Shown: piece by piece, positions 35,436 to 45,168 of the stretch
How positions within the stretch are numbered: position 1 is the stretch's first letter
Layout: each line of letters starts with the position of its first letter
Source of the DNA: Trinickia soli
GTDB lineage: Bacteria; Pseudomonadota; Gammaproteobacteria; Burkholderiales; Burkholderiaceae
Direction: 5' to 3'
DNA: 64,000 bases
NCBI RefSeq assembly: GCF_002879855.1
Contig: NZ_PNYB01000003.1
Location: 248,001-312,000, forward strand
Made by a program: the position numbers and the translations under genes
The notes under the pieces: model-generated
What the model saw: the letters and a program-made list of their open reading frames with translations, nothing else
Told to the model about the DNA's origin: nothing
Database searches by the model: none

Positions 35436-35651
35436 ATGGTTCTTCGGTTACTCGCCGTATTGCCGTTCATCGGCATTCTGCTCGGCGTCCCCTTCGTCAA
35501 TCGCGTCGAGCCGCTCGTTCTCGGCATGCCGCTCGTACTGGCCTGGATCGTGTTTTGGGTCGTCATGAGCGCGGCCATCATGGCGCTCGTCTATCGGCTC
35601 GACCCGGCCAATCGCGCCGGCGCCCAATTCGACGAGGAGGTCCGTTCATGA
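35436..35651 (+). CDS. DUF3311 small membrane protein
   Basis: 71 residues from ATG 35436, with GAGGAG eight bases upstream. Two hydrophobic helices (LRLLAVLPFIGILLGVPFVN and LVLAWIVFWVVMSAAIMALV) separated by RVEPLVLGMP. This small protein typically precedes a sodium:solute symporter gene and is thought to assist it. It overlaps that gene here by ATGA. Confidence 0.85.
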   Translation: MVLRLLAVLPFIGILLGVPFVNRVEPLVLGMPLVLAWIVFWVVMSAAIMALVYRLDPANRAGAQFDEEVRS

Positions 35652-37123
35652 GTAGCGCGCTTCTTATCATCGCCGCGATCACGCTCGTCGCGCTGGGGCT
35701 CGGCGTACGCGCCCGCCGCGGCCACGACATGAGTCTCGAGCAGTGGTCGGTCGGCGGACGCAGCTTCGGCACCGCTTTCGTGTTTCTGTTGATGGCGGGC
35801 GAGATCTATACGACGTTCACGTTCCTCGGCGGCAGCGGTTTCGCATACGGCAAGGGCGCCGCCGCCTACTACATCCTGTCCTACGCAACGCTCGCGTACA
35901 TCCTGTCGTACTGGCTGCTGCCGCCGATCTGGCGTTACGCGAAGTCGCACCGGCTCGTGTCGCAGCCGCACTTCCTGGCGAGCAAGTATGCAAGCCCCTC
36001 GCTTGGCGTGCTGGTCGCCATCGTCGACGTCGTCGCGCTCGTGCCGTATCTCGTCCTGCAGTTCAAGGGACTCGGGATCATCGTGGCGACGGCCTCGTAT
36101 GGCGTCATCTCGCCGACGGCCGCGATCTGGATCGGCGCGATCGTCGTCACCGCCTACGTGACCATCTCCGGCGTGCGCGGCTCGGCCTGGAACTCGGTCC
36201 TCAAAGACCTCATGATTCTCGGGATCGTCATCTTCCTCGGCCTCTATTTGCCGATGCATTTCTACGGCGGCTTGAGCCCGATGTTCCATGCGATCGATAC
36301 GGCCAAGCCCGGCTTCCTGACGTTCCCGGCGAAGGGTTCGAGCGTGGCGTGGTTCCAGTCCACCGTGCTCCTGACCTCGCTCGGCTTCTTCATGTGGCCG
36401 CATACGTTCGGCTCCATCTTCACGGCGCGCGACGAACGCATCTTCAGGCGCAACGCCGCTGTGTTGCCGCTCTATCAGCTGATCCTGCTGTTCGTGTTCT
36501 TCGTCGGCTTCGCGGCGACGCTGAAGGTGCCGGGCCTGAAGGGCAGCGACATCGACTTGTCGCTGTTCCATCTGTCGCTGCAGGCGTTCGACCCGTGGTT
36601 CATCGGCGTGATCGGGGCAGCCGGCGTGCTCACCGCGCTCGTGCCGGGCTCGATGATTCTGAACGCCGCCGCCACGCTGCTCGCCAACGACGTCTACCGC
36701 GGCGCCGTCGATCGCACGGCGGCGGATGCGAAGGTCGCCAAGCTCGCACGCGCGCTCGTGCCTGTCATCGCGCTCGTCGCCGTCTTCTTCACGCTGCGCG
36801 GCGGCGAGACGATCGTCGCCCTGCTGCTGATGGGCTACAGCTTCGTCACGCAACTGTTCCCGGCCGTCGTCACCAGCCTCGCGCCGCGCAACTGGGTCAC
36901 CAGGCAAGGCGCGTTCGCGGGGATCGTAGCGGGCGTGGCCGTCGTCGCCTATACGACCCTCGCGCACGCGAGCATCGGGCAATGGTTCCCGTTCCTGCCC
37001 GACAAGCTCAAAGACGTCAACATCGGGCTCGTCGCGCTCGTGCTGAACGTCGTCGTGCTCATCATCGTGAGCGCGGTGACGCAGCCGAGGGCCGCGGGAC
37101 AGTCGCAGGCTCGCACGCTCTGA
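35648..37123 (+). CDS. Sodium:solute symporter family transporter
   Basis: 491 residues from ATG 35648. About thirteen membrane segments with the SSF pattern: SLEQWSVGGRSFGTAFVFLL, GEIYTTFTFLGGSGFAYGKG, SVLKDLMILGIVIFLGLYL, FGSIFTARDERIFRRNAAVL. With DUF3311 it resembles monocarboxylate permeases (MctP type) that import lactate, pyruvate or similar acids with sodium or protons. The substrate cannot be told. A perfect hairpin lies 15 bp after the stop. Confidence 0.88.
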   Translation: MSSALLIIAAITLVALGLGVRARRGHDMSLEQWSVGGRSFGTAFVFLLMAGEIYTTFTFLGGSGFAYGKGAAAYYILSYATLAYILSYWLLPPIWRYAKSHRLVSQPHFLASKYASPSLGVLVAIVDVVALVPYLVLQFKGLGIIVATASYGVISPTAAIWIGAIVVTAYVTISGVRGSAWNSVLKDLMILGIVIFLGLYLPMHFYGGLSPMFHAIDTAKPGFLTFPAKGSSVAWFQSTVLLTSLGFFMWPHTFGSIFTARDERIFRRNAAVLPLYQLILLFVFFVGFAATLKVPGLKGSDIDLSLFHLSLQAFDPWFIGVIGAAGVLTALVPGSMILNAAATLLANDVYRGAVDRTAADAKVAKLARALVPVIALVAVFFTLRGGETIVALLLMGYSFVTQLFPAVVTSLAPRNWVTRQGAFAGIVAGVAVVAYTTLAHASIGQWFPFLPDKLKDVNIGLVALVLNVVVLIIVSAVTQPRAAGQSQARTL

Positions 37124-37138
37124 CCGGGTGCGGCCGAT

Positions 37139-37165
37139 GGCGTGCGCCCGCTCCGGGCGCACGCC
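37139..37165. terminator. Perfect hairpin between convergent symporter and glycosyltransferase genes
   Basis: GGCGTGCGCCCG (37139-37150), loop CTC, CGGGCGCACGCC (37154-37165): 12 perfect pairs. There is no T-run on either side, so it would be a U-less terminator or transcript-end stabiliser. Confidence 0.65.
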
Positions 37166-37195
37166 GTTCATCGCCGCCGCTCGCCGCTCGCCGCC

Positions 37196-38248
37196 TCAGC
37201 CCGCCACCCTGGCTGCGATCTCCAGGTAGCGCCGAGCGGTATCTTCCAGCGTCAACCCTTCGAGCGGGCGCGTCGAACGCGGTTGCGTCAGCGCCTCGGT
37301 CAACGCGCGGCCGTATCGTTCGATGTCCGTCGTATCGACCAGGCTCACGCTCGGGTAGTCGCGCGCGAAAGCGAATGCCGCGATCTCATTGGCGACGATC
37401 GGAATGCCCGATGCGAGCGCTTCGAGAAAGCCGATGCTATGCGCTTCGAAGCGAGAAGGCATCGCAAAGACGTCGGCGCGCGCAAGGACGTCGGGCACAT
37501 CCGAACGCGGCCCTTCCACGCGCACACTCGCTGCGATGCCGAGTGCGTCGACGAGCGACAGGATCTGCGCGTGGTAGTCGCGGTCTTCGATGACGCCGCA
37601 CAAATGCAGCGTGGTGCCGGGCTCGCACGCGAGCACCTCGCGAAAAGCGCGAACGGTGTCGAGCTGGTTCTTCTCCGGCATGTAGCGCCCGATCTGGACG
37701 ATCTGCTTCGCGCGCGGCGCGTCCTGCGTATGACGGAAGCGCGCGAGGTCGACGCCGTTGGGCACGACGAACAGCAGCCGATGCGGCCCGATCGTCGCCA
37801 CGTATTGATCGAGGTTGCGCTGGGCCACGCCGATGACGGCGCTGGCCCGCCGCGACAACGCGCGCTCGGCCCGCCGCAGCCATCGATTCTCCGTGAAATC
37901 GTTCATCCCCGAATGCATGACGAAGACGATCGGAACGGCGACCGGCAGCGCGCGCGCGTAGAGGGCCGGAATCGTCGTATGGGCGAAGACGACGTCGGGC
38001 GCGAAGCGCCGGACGACGCGATAGAGGAAGACCAGCCGGGCGAGATGTTCATGCCGGCGCAACGGAAAGATGCAGGCCACGTCGTGCGCGGCGAGTTCAT
38101 TGGCCGCATCGGCGAAATCGGGTTCGGGCGGCAGCAGCGACGTGATGCCAACGGTATGGCCGCTCTGCCGATGACCGATCGCGATGCCCTTGACGAGCAT
38201 TTCCGCGCCGGAGAGCCGAGGCGCGAGGACCAACTGAAGGATGCGCAT
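37196..38248 (-). CDS. Family 4 glycosyltransferase
   Basis: 350 residues. GT-B fold: N-terminal LVLAPRLSGAEMLVKGIAIG and C-terminal donor-site tracts VQIGRYMPEKNQLDTVRAF and MPSRFEAHSIGFLEALASGI (E-x7-E type motif). GT4 enzymes retain the anomeric bond and use nucleotide sugars on the cytosolic membrane face. It lies at the left border of the exopolysaccharide locus and could add one sugar of the repeat unit. Sugar unknown. Confidence 0.85.
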   Translation of the reverse strand: MRILQLVLAPRLSGAEMLVKGIAIGHRQSGHTVGITSLLPPEPDFADAANELAAHDVACIFPLRRHEHLARLVFLYRVVRRFAPDVVFAHTTIPALYARALPVAVPIVFVMHSGMNDFTENRWLRRAERALSRRASAVIGVAQRNLDQYVATIGPHRLLFVVPNGVDLARFRHTQDAPRAKQIVQIGRYMPEKNQLDTVRAFREVLACEPGTTLHLCGVIEDRDYHAQILSLVDALGIAASVRVEGPRSDVPDVLARADVFAMPSRFEAHSIGFLEALASGIPIVANEIAAFAFARDYPSVSLVDTTDIERYGRALTEALTQPRSTRPLEGLTLEDTARRYLEIAARVAG

Positions 38249-38567
38249 GGTGTCGTTGCCGAGGGCTTCATCGATTCCGCTTAACGCGCCGGCACGCCGT
38301 CGGGCCGGCAGAGGTCATCGGCAAAACGTACCGCACGCACCCCTGCCCGCGTACGCCATCTTCTAGCCGTCTGCGGCCACCTTGGCGGCGCGAACGCCCA
38401 TCGAAGCCCGTCGAACCTGGCGCCGCAGCCCGGCGATTCGCACGAGCCGGCCCGAACCCCTGCTGGCCGGAACGAGGAGCGCATTTATCGCCGATCGATC
38501 TAACGATATGGCCGATTGATCTAAGGAACCTCACGACCGCAGCTTACAATCGCAGGCTCAAATTGTC
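38249..38567. other. Intergenic region before the TSUP gene
   Basis: 319 bp. The left 240 bp show nothing distinctive. At 38491-38524 there is a direct repeat (separate entry), and at 38545-38550 a possible -10 TACAAT without a clear -35. The TSUP start follows closely and lacks a good Shine-Dalgarno. Confidence 0.5.
38491..38524. promoter_or_regulatory. 13-bp direct repeat, candidate operator of the TSUP gene
   Basis: CCGATCGATCTAA (38491-38503) and CCGATTGATCTAA (38512-38524), one mismatch, start-to-start distance 21 bp, which is two helical turns. This spacing suggests two protein subunits bound on one DNA face. Confidence 0.5.
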
Positions 38568-39386
38568 ATGGCTGCGCCGCCGGCCCCTTACCGCACGATG
38601 CACCTGCCGCACATCAACCTCATGTACTCCGCTTCCGGCCTTGGCGTCGGCTTCCTCGTCGGCTTGACGGGCGTGGGAGGGGGGTCGTTGATGACGCCCC
38701 TGCTCGTACTGCTTTTCGGGGTGCATCCGGCCACGGCCGTCGGCACCGATCTGCTCTATGCCGCGGTGACAAAAGCGACCGGCACCCTCGTGCATGGGCT
38801 CAAGGGTTCCGTCGATTGGCGCATCACGGGCCGGCTCGCAAGCGGCAGCGTGCCGACGGCCCTCCTCACGCTTTGGCTGCTCCATCGCTACGGCATGCAT
38901 TCGCAGGCCGCCACGTCGCTGATTCAGCACGTGCTCGGCACCGCCTTGCTGATCACCTCGGTGGCGCTGATCTTCCGTCCGCAGCTCGCCGCGCTCGCGG
39001 CCCGTGCGCCGCGCGGCATCGACCCGACCCGCACCGCGCTGCTCACTGCCTTGACGGGCGCCGTGCTCGGCGTCCTCGTGTCGCTGACCTCGGTCGGAGC
39101 CGGCGCAATCGGCGTAACGGTCTTGCTGCTGCTCCACCCGAAGCTGGCCACCTCGCGCATCGTCGGCTCCGACATCGCGCATGCGGTGCCGCTCGCGCTC
39201 GTCGCCGGCATGGGCCATTGGATGCTCGGCTCCGTCGACGGCGCGATGCTGATCTCGCTGCTGATCGGCTCGCTGCCCGGCATCGCGCTCGGCAGCCATC
39301 TTTCGTCACGTTCGCCCGAGGCGCTGCTGCGCAATCTGCTCGCCGCCGTGCTCGTGCTCGTCGGCGTGCGGCTGGTTTGGGCGTAA
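38568..39386 (+). CDS. TSUP (TauE/SafE) family permease
   Basis: 272 residues from ATG 38568; ATG 38598 or 38622 (MYSASGLGVGFLVG) would fit the family start better, and none has a clear ribosome site. Two related halves with the motifs GLTGVGGGSLMTPLLVLLFG and LVSLTSVGAGAIGVTVLLLL, and about eight membrane helices. TSUP proteins move sulfite, sulfonates or other small anions. Substrate unknown. It lies between a glycosyltransferase and the flippase gene but is probably not part of polymer synthesis. Confidence 0.87.
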   Translation: MAAPPAPYRTMHLPHINLMYSASGLGVGFLVGLTGVGGGSLMTPLLVLLFGVHPATAVGTDLLYAAVTKATGTLVHGLKGSVDWRITGRLASGSVPTALLTLWLLHRYGMHSQAATSLIQHVLGTALLITSVALIFRPQLAALAARAPRGIDPTRTALLTALTGAVLGVLVSLTSVGAGAIGVTVLLLLHPKLATSRIVGSDIAHAVPLALVAGMGHWMLGSVDGAMLISLLIGSLPGIALGSHLSSRSPEALLRNLLAAVLVLVGVRLVWA

Positions 39387-39408
39387 AGGTTCCGAGCGCC
39401 GCTCCGAA

Positions 39409-40698
39409 TCAGCGCGGCTTCACGGTTCGATAGAACATCCAAAGCCCGGCTGTCGCGAGGCCCGCCGTCATGCCCCATGCAATGCCTACGACGCCCCACT
39501 GGCGCAGCGCGACGGGCACGACCGCCACGAGCACGACGACCTGCAACGCCGATGCCTGCGCCGCCGTGCGCGCATCGCCTCGCGCACGCAGGTAAGCCAC
39601 GAGCACGGCAATCAGCGCCCCGAGCGCCATGTTGACGACGAAGATGCGAAACAGCGGCACGGCCGGCATCCACTGCGGTCCCAGCACGAGCGCAAACAAC
39701 CATGAAGCCATCGCACGCAGCACGAGCACGACCAATACCACCGCGCATGCGCCGATCGCGAGATAACGCCTGAATAGGGTCGCGGCGCGCTTGGCATCCT
39801 CGCGATGATGCGCGGCGAACGTCGGAAACAGATACTGCGAAAGCGCAATGGCCGCATCGGCCAGCAGCATCTGCGCGAGCCGGGACGACATTTGATAGGC
39901 CCCGAGTTGCGCGGGCCCGAGCATCTTGCCGACGACGACCTTGTCGAACTGATTGAGGACGAGATTGACGACGCTGCCGGCCCAGATCCACCGTGAGAAA
40001 CCAATGTAGTGACCAATGCCCGACCAGCGCGGCGTAAGCGGCGGACGCGGCGTCAACGCAGCCCAGGTGACGGTCGTCTTCAGCGCTTCGCCCACCAGCA
40101 TGCCGATGAGCACCGAGTAAGCGCCGGCGCCCGAGAACGCAAACGCGAGCCCGACGCAGCAATCAGCCAACGCGGCGCCGATCTCGATCGCCGCGATGCA
40201 TGAGAAGCGGCGCTCGCGTTGTGCGACGTAGTAGCCAGGCGAGGCGATCCCGCGCACGAGCGGAAGCGCCGCGGCCATCTGCAGCAGCAGCAACGATCCG
40301 ACGAGGTGAAACTGGCTCGCCATGAACGGCGCCAGTGCGACGAGGATGAGCGCCACGCAGGCCCCACGCGCGACCAGCGTCGTGAAGACCGCGCCGAGTT
40401 CATCGCGCGTCGGCGCGTCGCGGCCTTGCACGACCGCCTGCGCCAGTCCCGTGTCAGACAGCGATTCGGCGATCGCGACGGCCAGCAGCGCGACACTGAC
40501 GCTGCCGATCGCCGCCGGCCCGAGCAGGCGGCCAATCGCGAGAAACTTGACCGCGACCAGCCCACGCACGGCCACCTGCTGGGCGAGCACCCACGTCGCA
40601 GCGCTCGGCGCGAGACCCGCGCGCAGCGACGCCGCCGCGAAGCGCATCGAGCTGGCTCTCTTTTCCCGCAAGGTGTTCACGTTGGACACAATCCGCAT
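39409..40698 (-). CDS. Polysaccharide flippase, Wzx (PST/MVF-like) family
   Basis: 429 residues from ATG 40698; ATG 40647 (MRFAAASLRAGLAPS) is equally possible. About twelve membrane helices with the Polysacc_synt pattern: VAVRGLVAVKFLAIGRLLGP, SLSDTGLAQAVVQGRDAP, VLNQFDKVVVGKMLGPAQLG and RLAQMLLADAAIALSQYLFP. It would turn the undecaprenyl-linked repeat unit to the periplasmic face for the Wzy-type polymerase nearby. Convergent with the TSUP gene, 22 bp apart. Confidence 0.88.
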   Translation of the reverse strand: MRIVSNVNTLREKRASSMRFAAASLRAGLAPSAATWVLAQQVAVRGLVAVKFLAIGRLLGPAAIGSVSVALLAVAIAESLSDTGLAQAVVQGRDAPTRDELGAVFTTLVARGACVALILVALAPFMASQFHLVGSLLLLQMAAALPLVRGIASPGYYVAQRERRFSCIAAIEIGAALADCCVGLAFAFSGAGAYSVLIGMLVGEALKTTVTWAALTPRPPLTPRWSGIGHYIGFSRWIWAGSVVNLVLNQFDKVVVGKMLGPAQLGAYQMSSRLAQMLLADAAIALSQYLFPTFAAHHREDAKRAATLFRRYLAIGACAVVLVVLVLRAMASWLFALVLGPQWMPAVPLFRIFVVNMALGALIAVLVAYLRARGDARTAAQASALQVVVLVAVVPVALRQWGVVGIAWGMTAGLATAGLWMFYRTVKPR

Positions 40699-40959
40699 CG
40701 GTGGGCGCGCATCGTTGGACGAAAAGACGGGCGGCGGGCGCAGCCGTGCCGCCCGTCTGCATCGCACGGGCGACGCGAGGATCAAAGTAACGCTTCGAAG
40801 CCGGCGAAAGACGCCATCTCCTAGCGACGAACCGCCAACACCCGCAGCACGCGGCGAACGCGCGCAAACTGGCGACAGATTGGCGCCAGATGCCTATCGG
40901 CGGGTGCTACTGTTCCTTGATCAACGTCGAGCGCCGCTCACCCCTTACTGGTCCCATTG

Positions 40960-42204
40960 ATGATGCTGCAAGCGCCGCCCTCCCCGACCGTGCTCATCAT
41001 CGAGCCCAACTTCACCGGGCATCGTTGGCGCTATGCTCAATGGGCTGCCGAGGCCTACACCGAAGCGGGCTTGCGCTGCCTGATCGTCACGGCGTCATGC
41101 AACGCGGATCATCGCTTCTCGCGCGGCATCACCGACGCGCACCGCCCCGACCTCGAGATCGCATTCATCGACGATCCGCCGCCGCGCCGCGGTATAGCCG
41201 CCCGCGCCGAGCGCCTTGCGTACGTGCGCTATCACCGATACTTCGCACACGCTTACCGCTTCGCCCGCGACCTTGAACCGGTTGCGCTGGTGGTCGTCCC
41301 CTACGTCGACTACTTTCTCTACGCGCTTGCGCTGCTCAGATCGCCGTTCCGTGACACGCCTTGGATCGGCATCACGATGCGCGCTTCGTTTCATCATCGG
41401 CACGTCGGCGTCAAAGCGCCCGACCGTCCGCTGCTCAACGCCGTGAAAGCACGCTTGTTTCGACGCGCCGTCCGTGCGCGCGGGTTGCGCGCACTGCTGT
41501 CGATCGATCCGACGCTGCCGCAATGGTGCGCTCATGCGCTGCCAGAGCCACGCGCCGCCATCTCCTATCTCGCCGATCCCTTCCCCGACGCCCGCTCGGA
41601 CGATCCGGCCGCGGCGCGGGCCCGCTTGAACTTCGGGCCTGGACCGCATGTGCTCGTCTATGGCTCGATTACCGAGCGTAAGGGAATTCGCGAACTCGTC
41701 GTTGCGCTTGAACGCATGCAAGGCGCCCCGACGCTCGTCGTCGCCGGCGAGCAGGATGCGGACACACGCGCGTTTCTCGGCGCGCAAGCGCGCGGTCTGA
41801 CGCCGGCGCCAATCCTGATCGATCGATTCATCTCGCAAGACATGGAATTCGATCTGTTTTCCGCATGCGATGCGGTGTGGCTCGGTTACAAAGGGCACTA
41901 CGGCATGAGCGGCGTGCTCGTGCAGGCCTATCGATTCGGCAAGCGCGTTATCGCGACTTCGGAGGGATTGATCGGTTGGTTCTGCATGGACGGTTCGCTC
42001 GGCCCCGTACTCGGAGACCTGTCGCCAGCGGCCATCGAGCGCGCGCTCCATGACGCACTCGGCGACGCGCGCGAACCGGATCGCCAGCCGGCGCGCGGTC
42101 ATGCCGCATTGCTCGCACACAATACGCTCGATGCATTCAAACGCACGCTGCGCGATGCATCGAGGATCGAGCCCGCGTCCCGCGCCGGTCTGGTGAAATT
42201 CTGA
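40960..42204 (+). CDS. Glycosyltransferase (GT-B, GT4-like)
   Basis: 414 residues from ATG 40960 (a second ATG follows directly). N-terminal VLIIEPNFTGHRWRYAQWAA and C-terminal LVYGSITERKGIRELVVAL, with a donor-site region DAVWLGYKGHYGMSGVLVQA. The EX7E motif of GT4 is not clear, since GHYGMSG replaces the usual E-rich loop, so it is a divergent member. The neighbourhood (flippase, acyltransferase, polymerase) places it in exopolysaccharide assembly. Acceptor and sugar unknown. Confidence 0.8.
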   Translation: MMLQAPPSPTVLIIEPNFTGHRWRYAQWAAEAYTEAGLRCLIVTASCNADHRFSRGITDAHRPDLEIAFIDDPPPRRGIAARAERLAYVRYHRYFAHAYRFARDLEPVALVVVPYVDYFLYALALLRSPFRDTPWIGITMRASFHHRHVGVKAPDRPLLNAVKARLFRRAVRARGLRALLSIDPTLPQWCAHALPEPRAAISYLADPFPDARSDDPAAARARLNFGPGPHVLVYGSITERKGIRELVVALERMQGAPTLVVAGEQDADTRAFLGAQARGLTPAPILIDRFISQDMEFDLFSACDAVWLGYKGHYGMSGVLVQAYRFGKRVIATSEGLIGWFCMDGSLGPVLGDLSPAAIERALHDALGDAREPDRQPARGHAALLAHNTLDAFKRTLRDASRIEPASRAGLVKF

Positions 42205-42242
42205 CTATCCTCTGACGGCGCCGCGGCCACCCGGCCTTCCGA

Positions 42243-43478
42243 CTATCCTTGCGATGCTTGTCTGCCGACGCTCGGCGGCGCCTCATCGACAGTGCGCGCT
42301 GCAATCACCGCGCCCGTAACACCAGGGGCCGGCTGCGGTGCGCACGCAGTGCCGCGCACAGGCACACGCGTCTCGCGCGCGGCGGGATACAACGCGTTGC
42401 GCAGACGCAGGAACGGAAACTCGATAGCGCGCGTCGTCACGTATCCGACGCCGATGGCGATGCACGTCTGAAATGCGAGCGCCGCGCCCCAGACCAGGAG
42501 GCGTGGCATGCCCGCTGCCATCGCCTTGGCGATGAAAAGCCCGCCCGGTGCGAGCGCCACGGAGTGCCAGAGGTAAATGCCGTAGGAATACACGCCGACC
42601 CATGCGACGGCGCGAAACCACCACGCGCCTCGAATCGCCGCGCTGTGCTCGAGCATGAGCACGATCAGGGCGACGAAGCCGATCGATTGGATCGTATAAC
42701 CGATGCTTTCGTCGATCGCGTAATGCGGCGTCGCGAACCCGAGCCACGCGATCAAGGCAATCACAAGCGCGACGAGCAGCCACGTCTTGCGCGCGAAACG
42801 CCGGTAGACGTCGGGCGCCATCCAATAGACCACGGCCAGCATCACGCCGGCAAGCAAGCTGTCGATGCGATATTGCGTATAGGCGAACGCTGCGTCGAGC
42901 TGTCCGTGCGCGACGGCAACGGAGCGGATCGCAAGTACGGTCAGGCAAACGAGGCCCAGCACGGCAAGGATCGCGTGGGCACCGAGGCGCCACCGCGCGA
43001 ACAAAAGCAGCACGGCCGGCAGGAGCAGGTAGAAGTGCTCTTCGACGGCGAGGCTCCAAGTCTGAGAAATCGACGTGCCGAGGTAGTTCTGCAAGTGTAT
43101 GAGGTTCTGCACGAGAAAGCTGTCGAGCGGATGACGGCGCACGATCGCATGGAACGCGATCAGCACGTAATACGCCGGCCAGATCTTGAAGATCCGCCGC
43201 ACGATGAAGCGGCGCGCATCGATCGCGTTGTGCTGAGCATATTGTTTCAGCAACAGGCCACCGACGAGAAAGCCGCTCAGCGTAAAAAACAGATTGACGC
43301 CTTCTCGGCCGAAATGCGTGAAGGGATACTGCGCGATCGACACGATCGCCCATCCGGGGTCGACCGAACGAAAGTGATACCCCATGACGGCGAGAATGGC
43401 GATCCCGCGCAAGAAGTCGAGTTCGATCGCTCGATCGCGCACGATCGTCTTCGCTCCCCCGAACGGATTCCTGATCAT
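42243..43478 (-). CDS. Acyltransferase-3 family membrane protein
   Basis: 411 residues from ATG 43478, with AAGGAACC upstream. Ten or so membrane helices and the family motifs AIELDFLRGIAILAVMGYHF, TLSGFLVGGLLL, TWSLAVEEHFYLLLPAVLLL and VYSYGIYLWHS. Such enzymes add acetyl or other acyl groups to surface sugars. The gene is opposite in strand to the polymerase gene next to it. The C-terminal 40 residues are low-complexity and likely cytosolic. Confidence 0.9.
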   Translation of the reverse strand: MIRNPFGGAKTIVRDRAIELDFLRGIAILAVMGYHFRSVDPGWAIVSIAQYPFTHFGREGVNLFFTLSGFLVGGLLLKQYAQHNAIDARRFIVRRIFKIWPAYYVLIAFHAIVRRHPLDSFLVQNLIHLQNYLGTSISQTWSLAVEEHFYLLLPAVLLLFARWRLGAHAILAVLGLVCLTVLAIRSVAVAHGQLDAAFAYTQYRIDSLLAGVMLAVVYWMAPDVYRRFARKTWLLVALVIALIAWLGFATPHYAIDESIGYTIQSIGFVALIVLMLEHSAAIRGAWWFRAVAWVGVYSYGIYLWHSVALAPGGLFIAKAMAAGMPRLLVWGAALAFQTCIAIGVGYVTTRAIEFPFLRLRNALYPAARETRVPVRGTACAPQPAPGVTGAVIAARTVDEAPPSVGRQASQG

Positions 43479-43773
43479 CGTCGGTTCCTTATCCGGCTGT
43501 GCGGCCGGTTTCGATTCGGCTCTTCGATCTTCGGCCGCCCGGTGGGCGGGTATCCGCCAATATGGCGGAAGAAACAGACAAGCGCCTCGGTGCACGGACG
43601 TGATGGCAACGCTGCATCATGTGCCGAACCCCCATCCGTCCATTCCCGCCGAACGCTAGTCGCGCGCCGCCACCGGCATGTGGCAAGGCACGCGCCGGCG
43701 TTATAGTCGGCACGTGCATCGGGCCTGGGACCGTCATCGGCCACGCCCGCGAACCAATAGGAACCGATCCGAC

Positions 43774-45168
43774 ATGTCAGAGGCGCGATACCGATTCGCA
43801 TCGGGCGCCGCGCGAGCGGCACGCAATCCGTATGCGCACTTGTGGATCTGGCTGTTCGTGTTCCCGCTCGCCATGGACTACAAGGCAGCGAATGCGGGTG
43901 ACAACCATCTCGCGCAAATCTTTCTGACGATCCCGGCGCTCGGGGCAGGCGTCATCCTCTCGCTGATCGGGCCGCGTTTTCGCGATCGCTCGCCGCTACG
44001 TTCATTGATGACGGTGTCGCTGATCCTCGCCGTGCCGGCCAGTCTGGTTACGCAGTGGCTCCAGGAAAACAGCGTCGGCCAATATCTGCGCGTGTTGCTC
44101 CCCTTTGCGCTGTTCCAATTGGGATTTATCGCCGCGTGTCGTCCGTGGCAAGAAGAGCGCATCGAACAATTCGAGAAGGCGCTGTTTTGGGCGAACGCGG
44201 TCAGCCTGGGCTTCACCTGTCTTTACGGTCTGACGATCGCGGGGCCGCTCGCGGATGTGCGTTATCGGATCGTCTCCGTCACCTTCCTCGGCTTGCAAGG
44301 CGTGCTGCTGCATGAATTCGTCATCGCCAAGCGCTTTACCGCGCTCACGCTCGGTCTGTTCATGGCGAGCATCGTCATCGAGCTATTGAGCGTCACGCGC
44401 TCGTTGCTGGTCGGCACCGCATTGCTGTTCGCACTCGCCGTGTGGATGAGCGCGCCTGGTATGCGGCATGTCGCGCATGCGGCGATGCGCGCTGCCTTGG
44501 CCGCGATCGTGCTCGGCGCGATGGCCGTGGGCGCCGCATCGTGCTTTCCCGACGTAACCGAGCACTGGGTACAGCGCATCGACTTCGCAAAGGATGCCAC
44601 GAAAACCGGCAAGGATCCGACCACCATCACGCGCCTCGCCGAGATACGGGATCAATTCGATCAGGTCGTGTCGTCCCCGGTCTCGCTGCTGATCGGCAAA
44701 GGCTATGGCCACGACTATCGCTATTCCCCCGCCTATCTGCCGGACCTTGCCGGGCAAATCAGCAAGAAGGATTTCTACGCACAGCGCGATTGGACCGCAG
44801 GGCACAACTTCTGGGTCTATCAATTCTTCGCGGGTGGCGTGTTGTTCGGGCTCGCCCTGCCGCTTGCGCTGCTCTACGCGCTCGTGCGCTGCACGCTCAC
44901 CTACCGCCGCTGGCGCGCGAACGCGCCCGATACGCCGCAACTGCCGGTCCTCGGGCGCGCCATTTTGCTCACCGCTGCACTGCCGGCCGCGTCCGTCGGC
45001 GGCAATCCGCTCGGGCCGCGCTTCTCCGCGCTGGTGTTCGGCGTCGCGCTCGGGCTGATGGTGGCGATGCATGCGCAATTGACGCGGCGCGCGCGGAGCA
45101 CGGCGCTCGCCGCTCCGCTGCGGCGCACGCCCCATTCGCCACTCGGCGCCATGGACGCCCCGTCATGA
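43774..45168 (+). CDS. O-antigen ligase/Wzy-type polysaccharide polymerase
   Basis: 464 residues from ATG 43774. About ten membrane helices with a large periplasmic loop (roughly residues 270-370) between SVTRSLLVGTALLFALAVWM and GHNFWVYQFFAGGVLFGLAL, the layout of Wzy_C proteins. It would join repeat units on the periplasmic side. Start overlap with the following glycosyltransferase (ATGA) supports a common transcript. Wzy and WaaL cannot be told apart by this reading; the locus favours Wzy. Confidence 0.82.
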   Translation: MSEARYRFASGAARAARNPYAHLWIWLFVFPLAMDYKAANAGDNHLAQIFLTIPALGAGVILSLIGPRFRDRSPLRSLMTVSLILAVPASLVTQWLQENSVGQYLRVLLPFALFQLGFIAACRPWQEERIEQFEKALFWANAVSLGFTCLYGLTIAGPLADVRYRIVSVTFLGLQGVLLHEFVIAKRFTALTLGLFMASIVIELLSVTRSLLVGTALLFALAVWMSAPGMRHVAHAAMRAALAAIVLGAMAVGAASCFPDVTEHWVQRIDFAKDATKTGKDPTTITRLAEIRDQFDQVVSSPVSLLIGKGYGHDYRYSPAYLPDLAGQISKKDFYAQRDWTAGHNFWVYQFFAGGVLFGLALPLALLYALVRCTLTYRRWRANAPDTPQLPVLGRAILLTAALPAASVGGNPLGPRFSALVFGVALGLMVAMHAQLTRRARSTALAAPLRRTPHSPLGAMDAPS

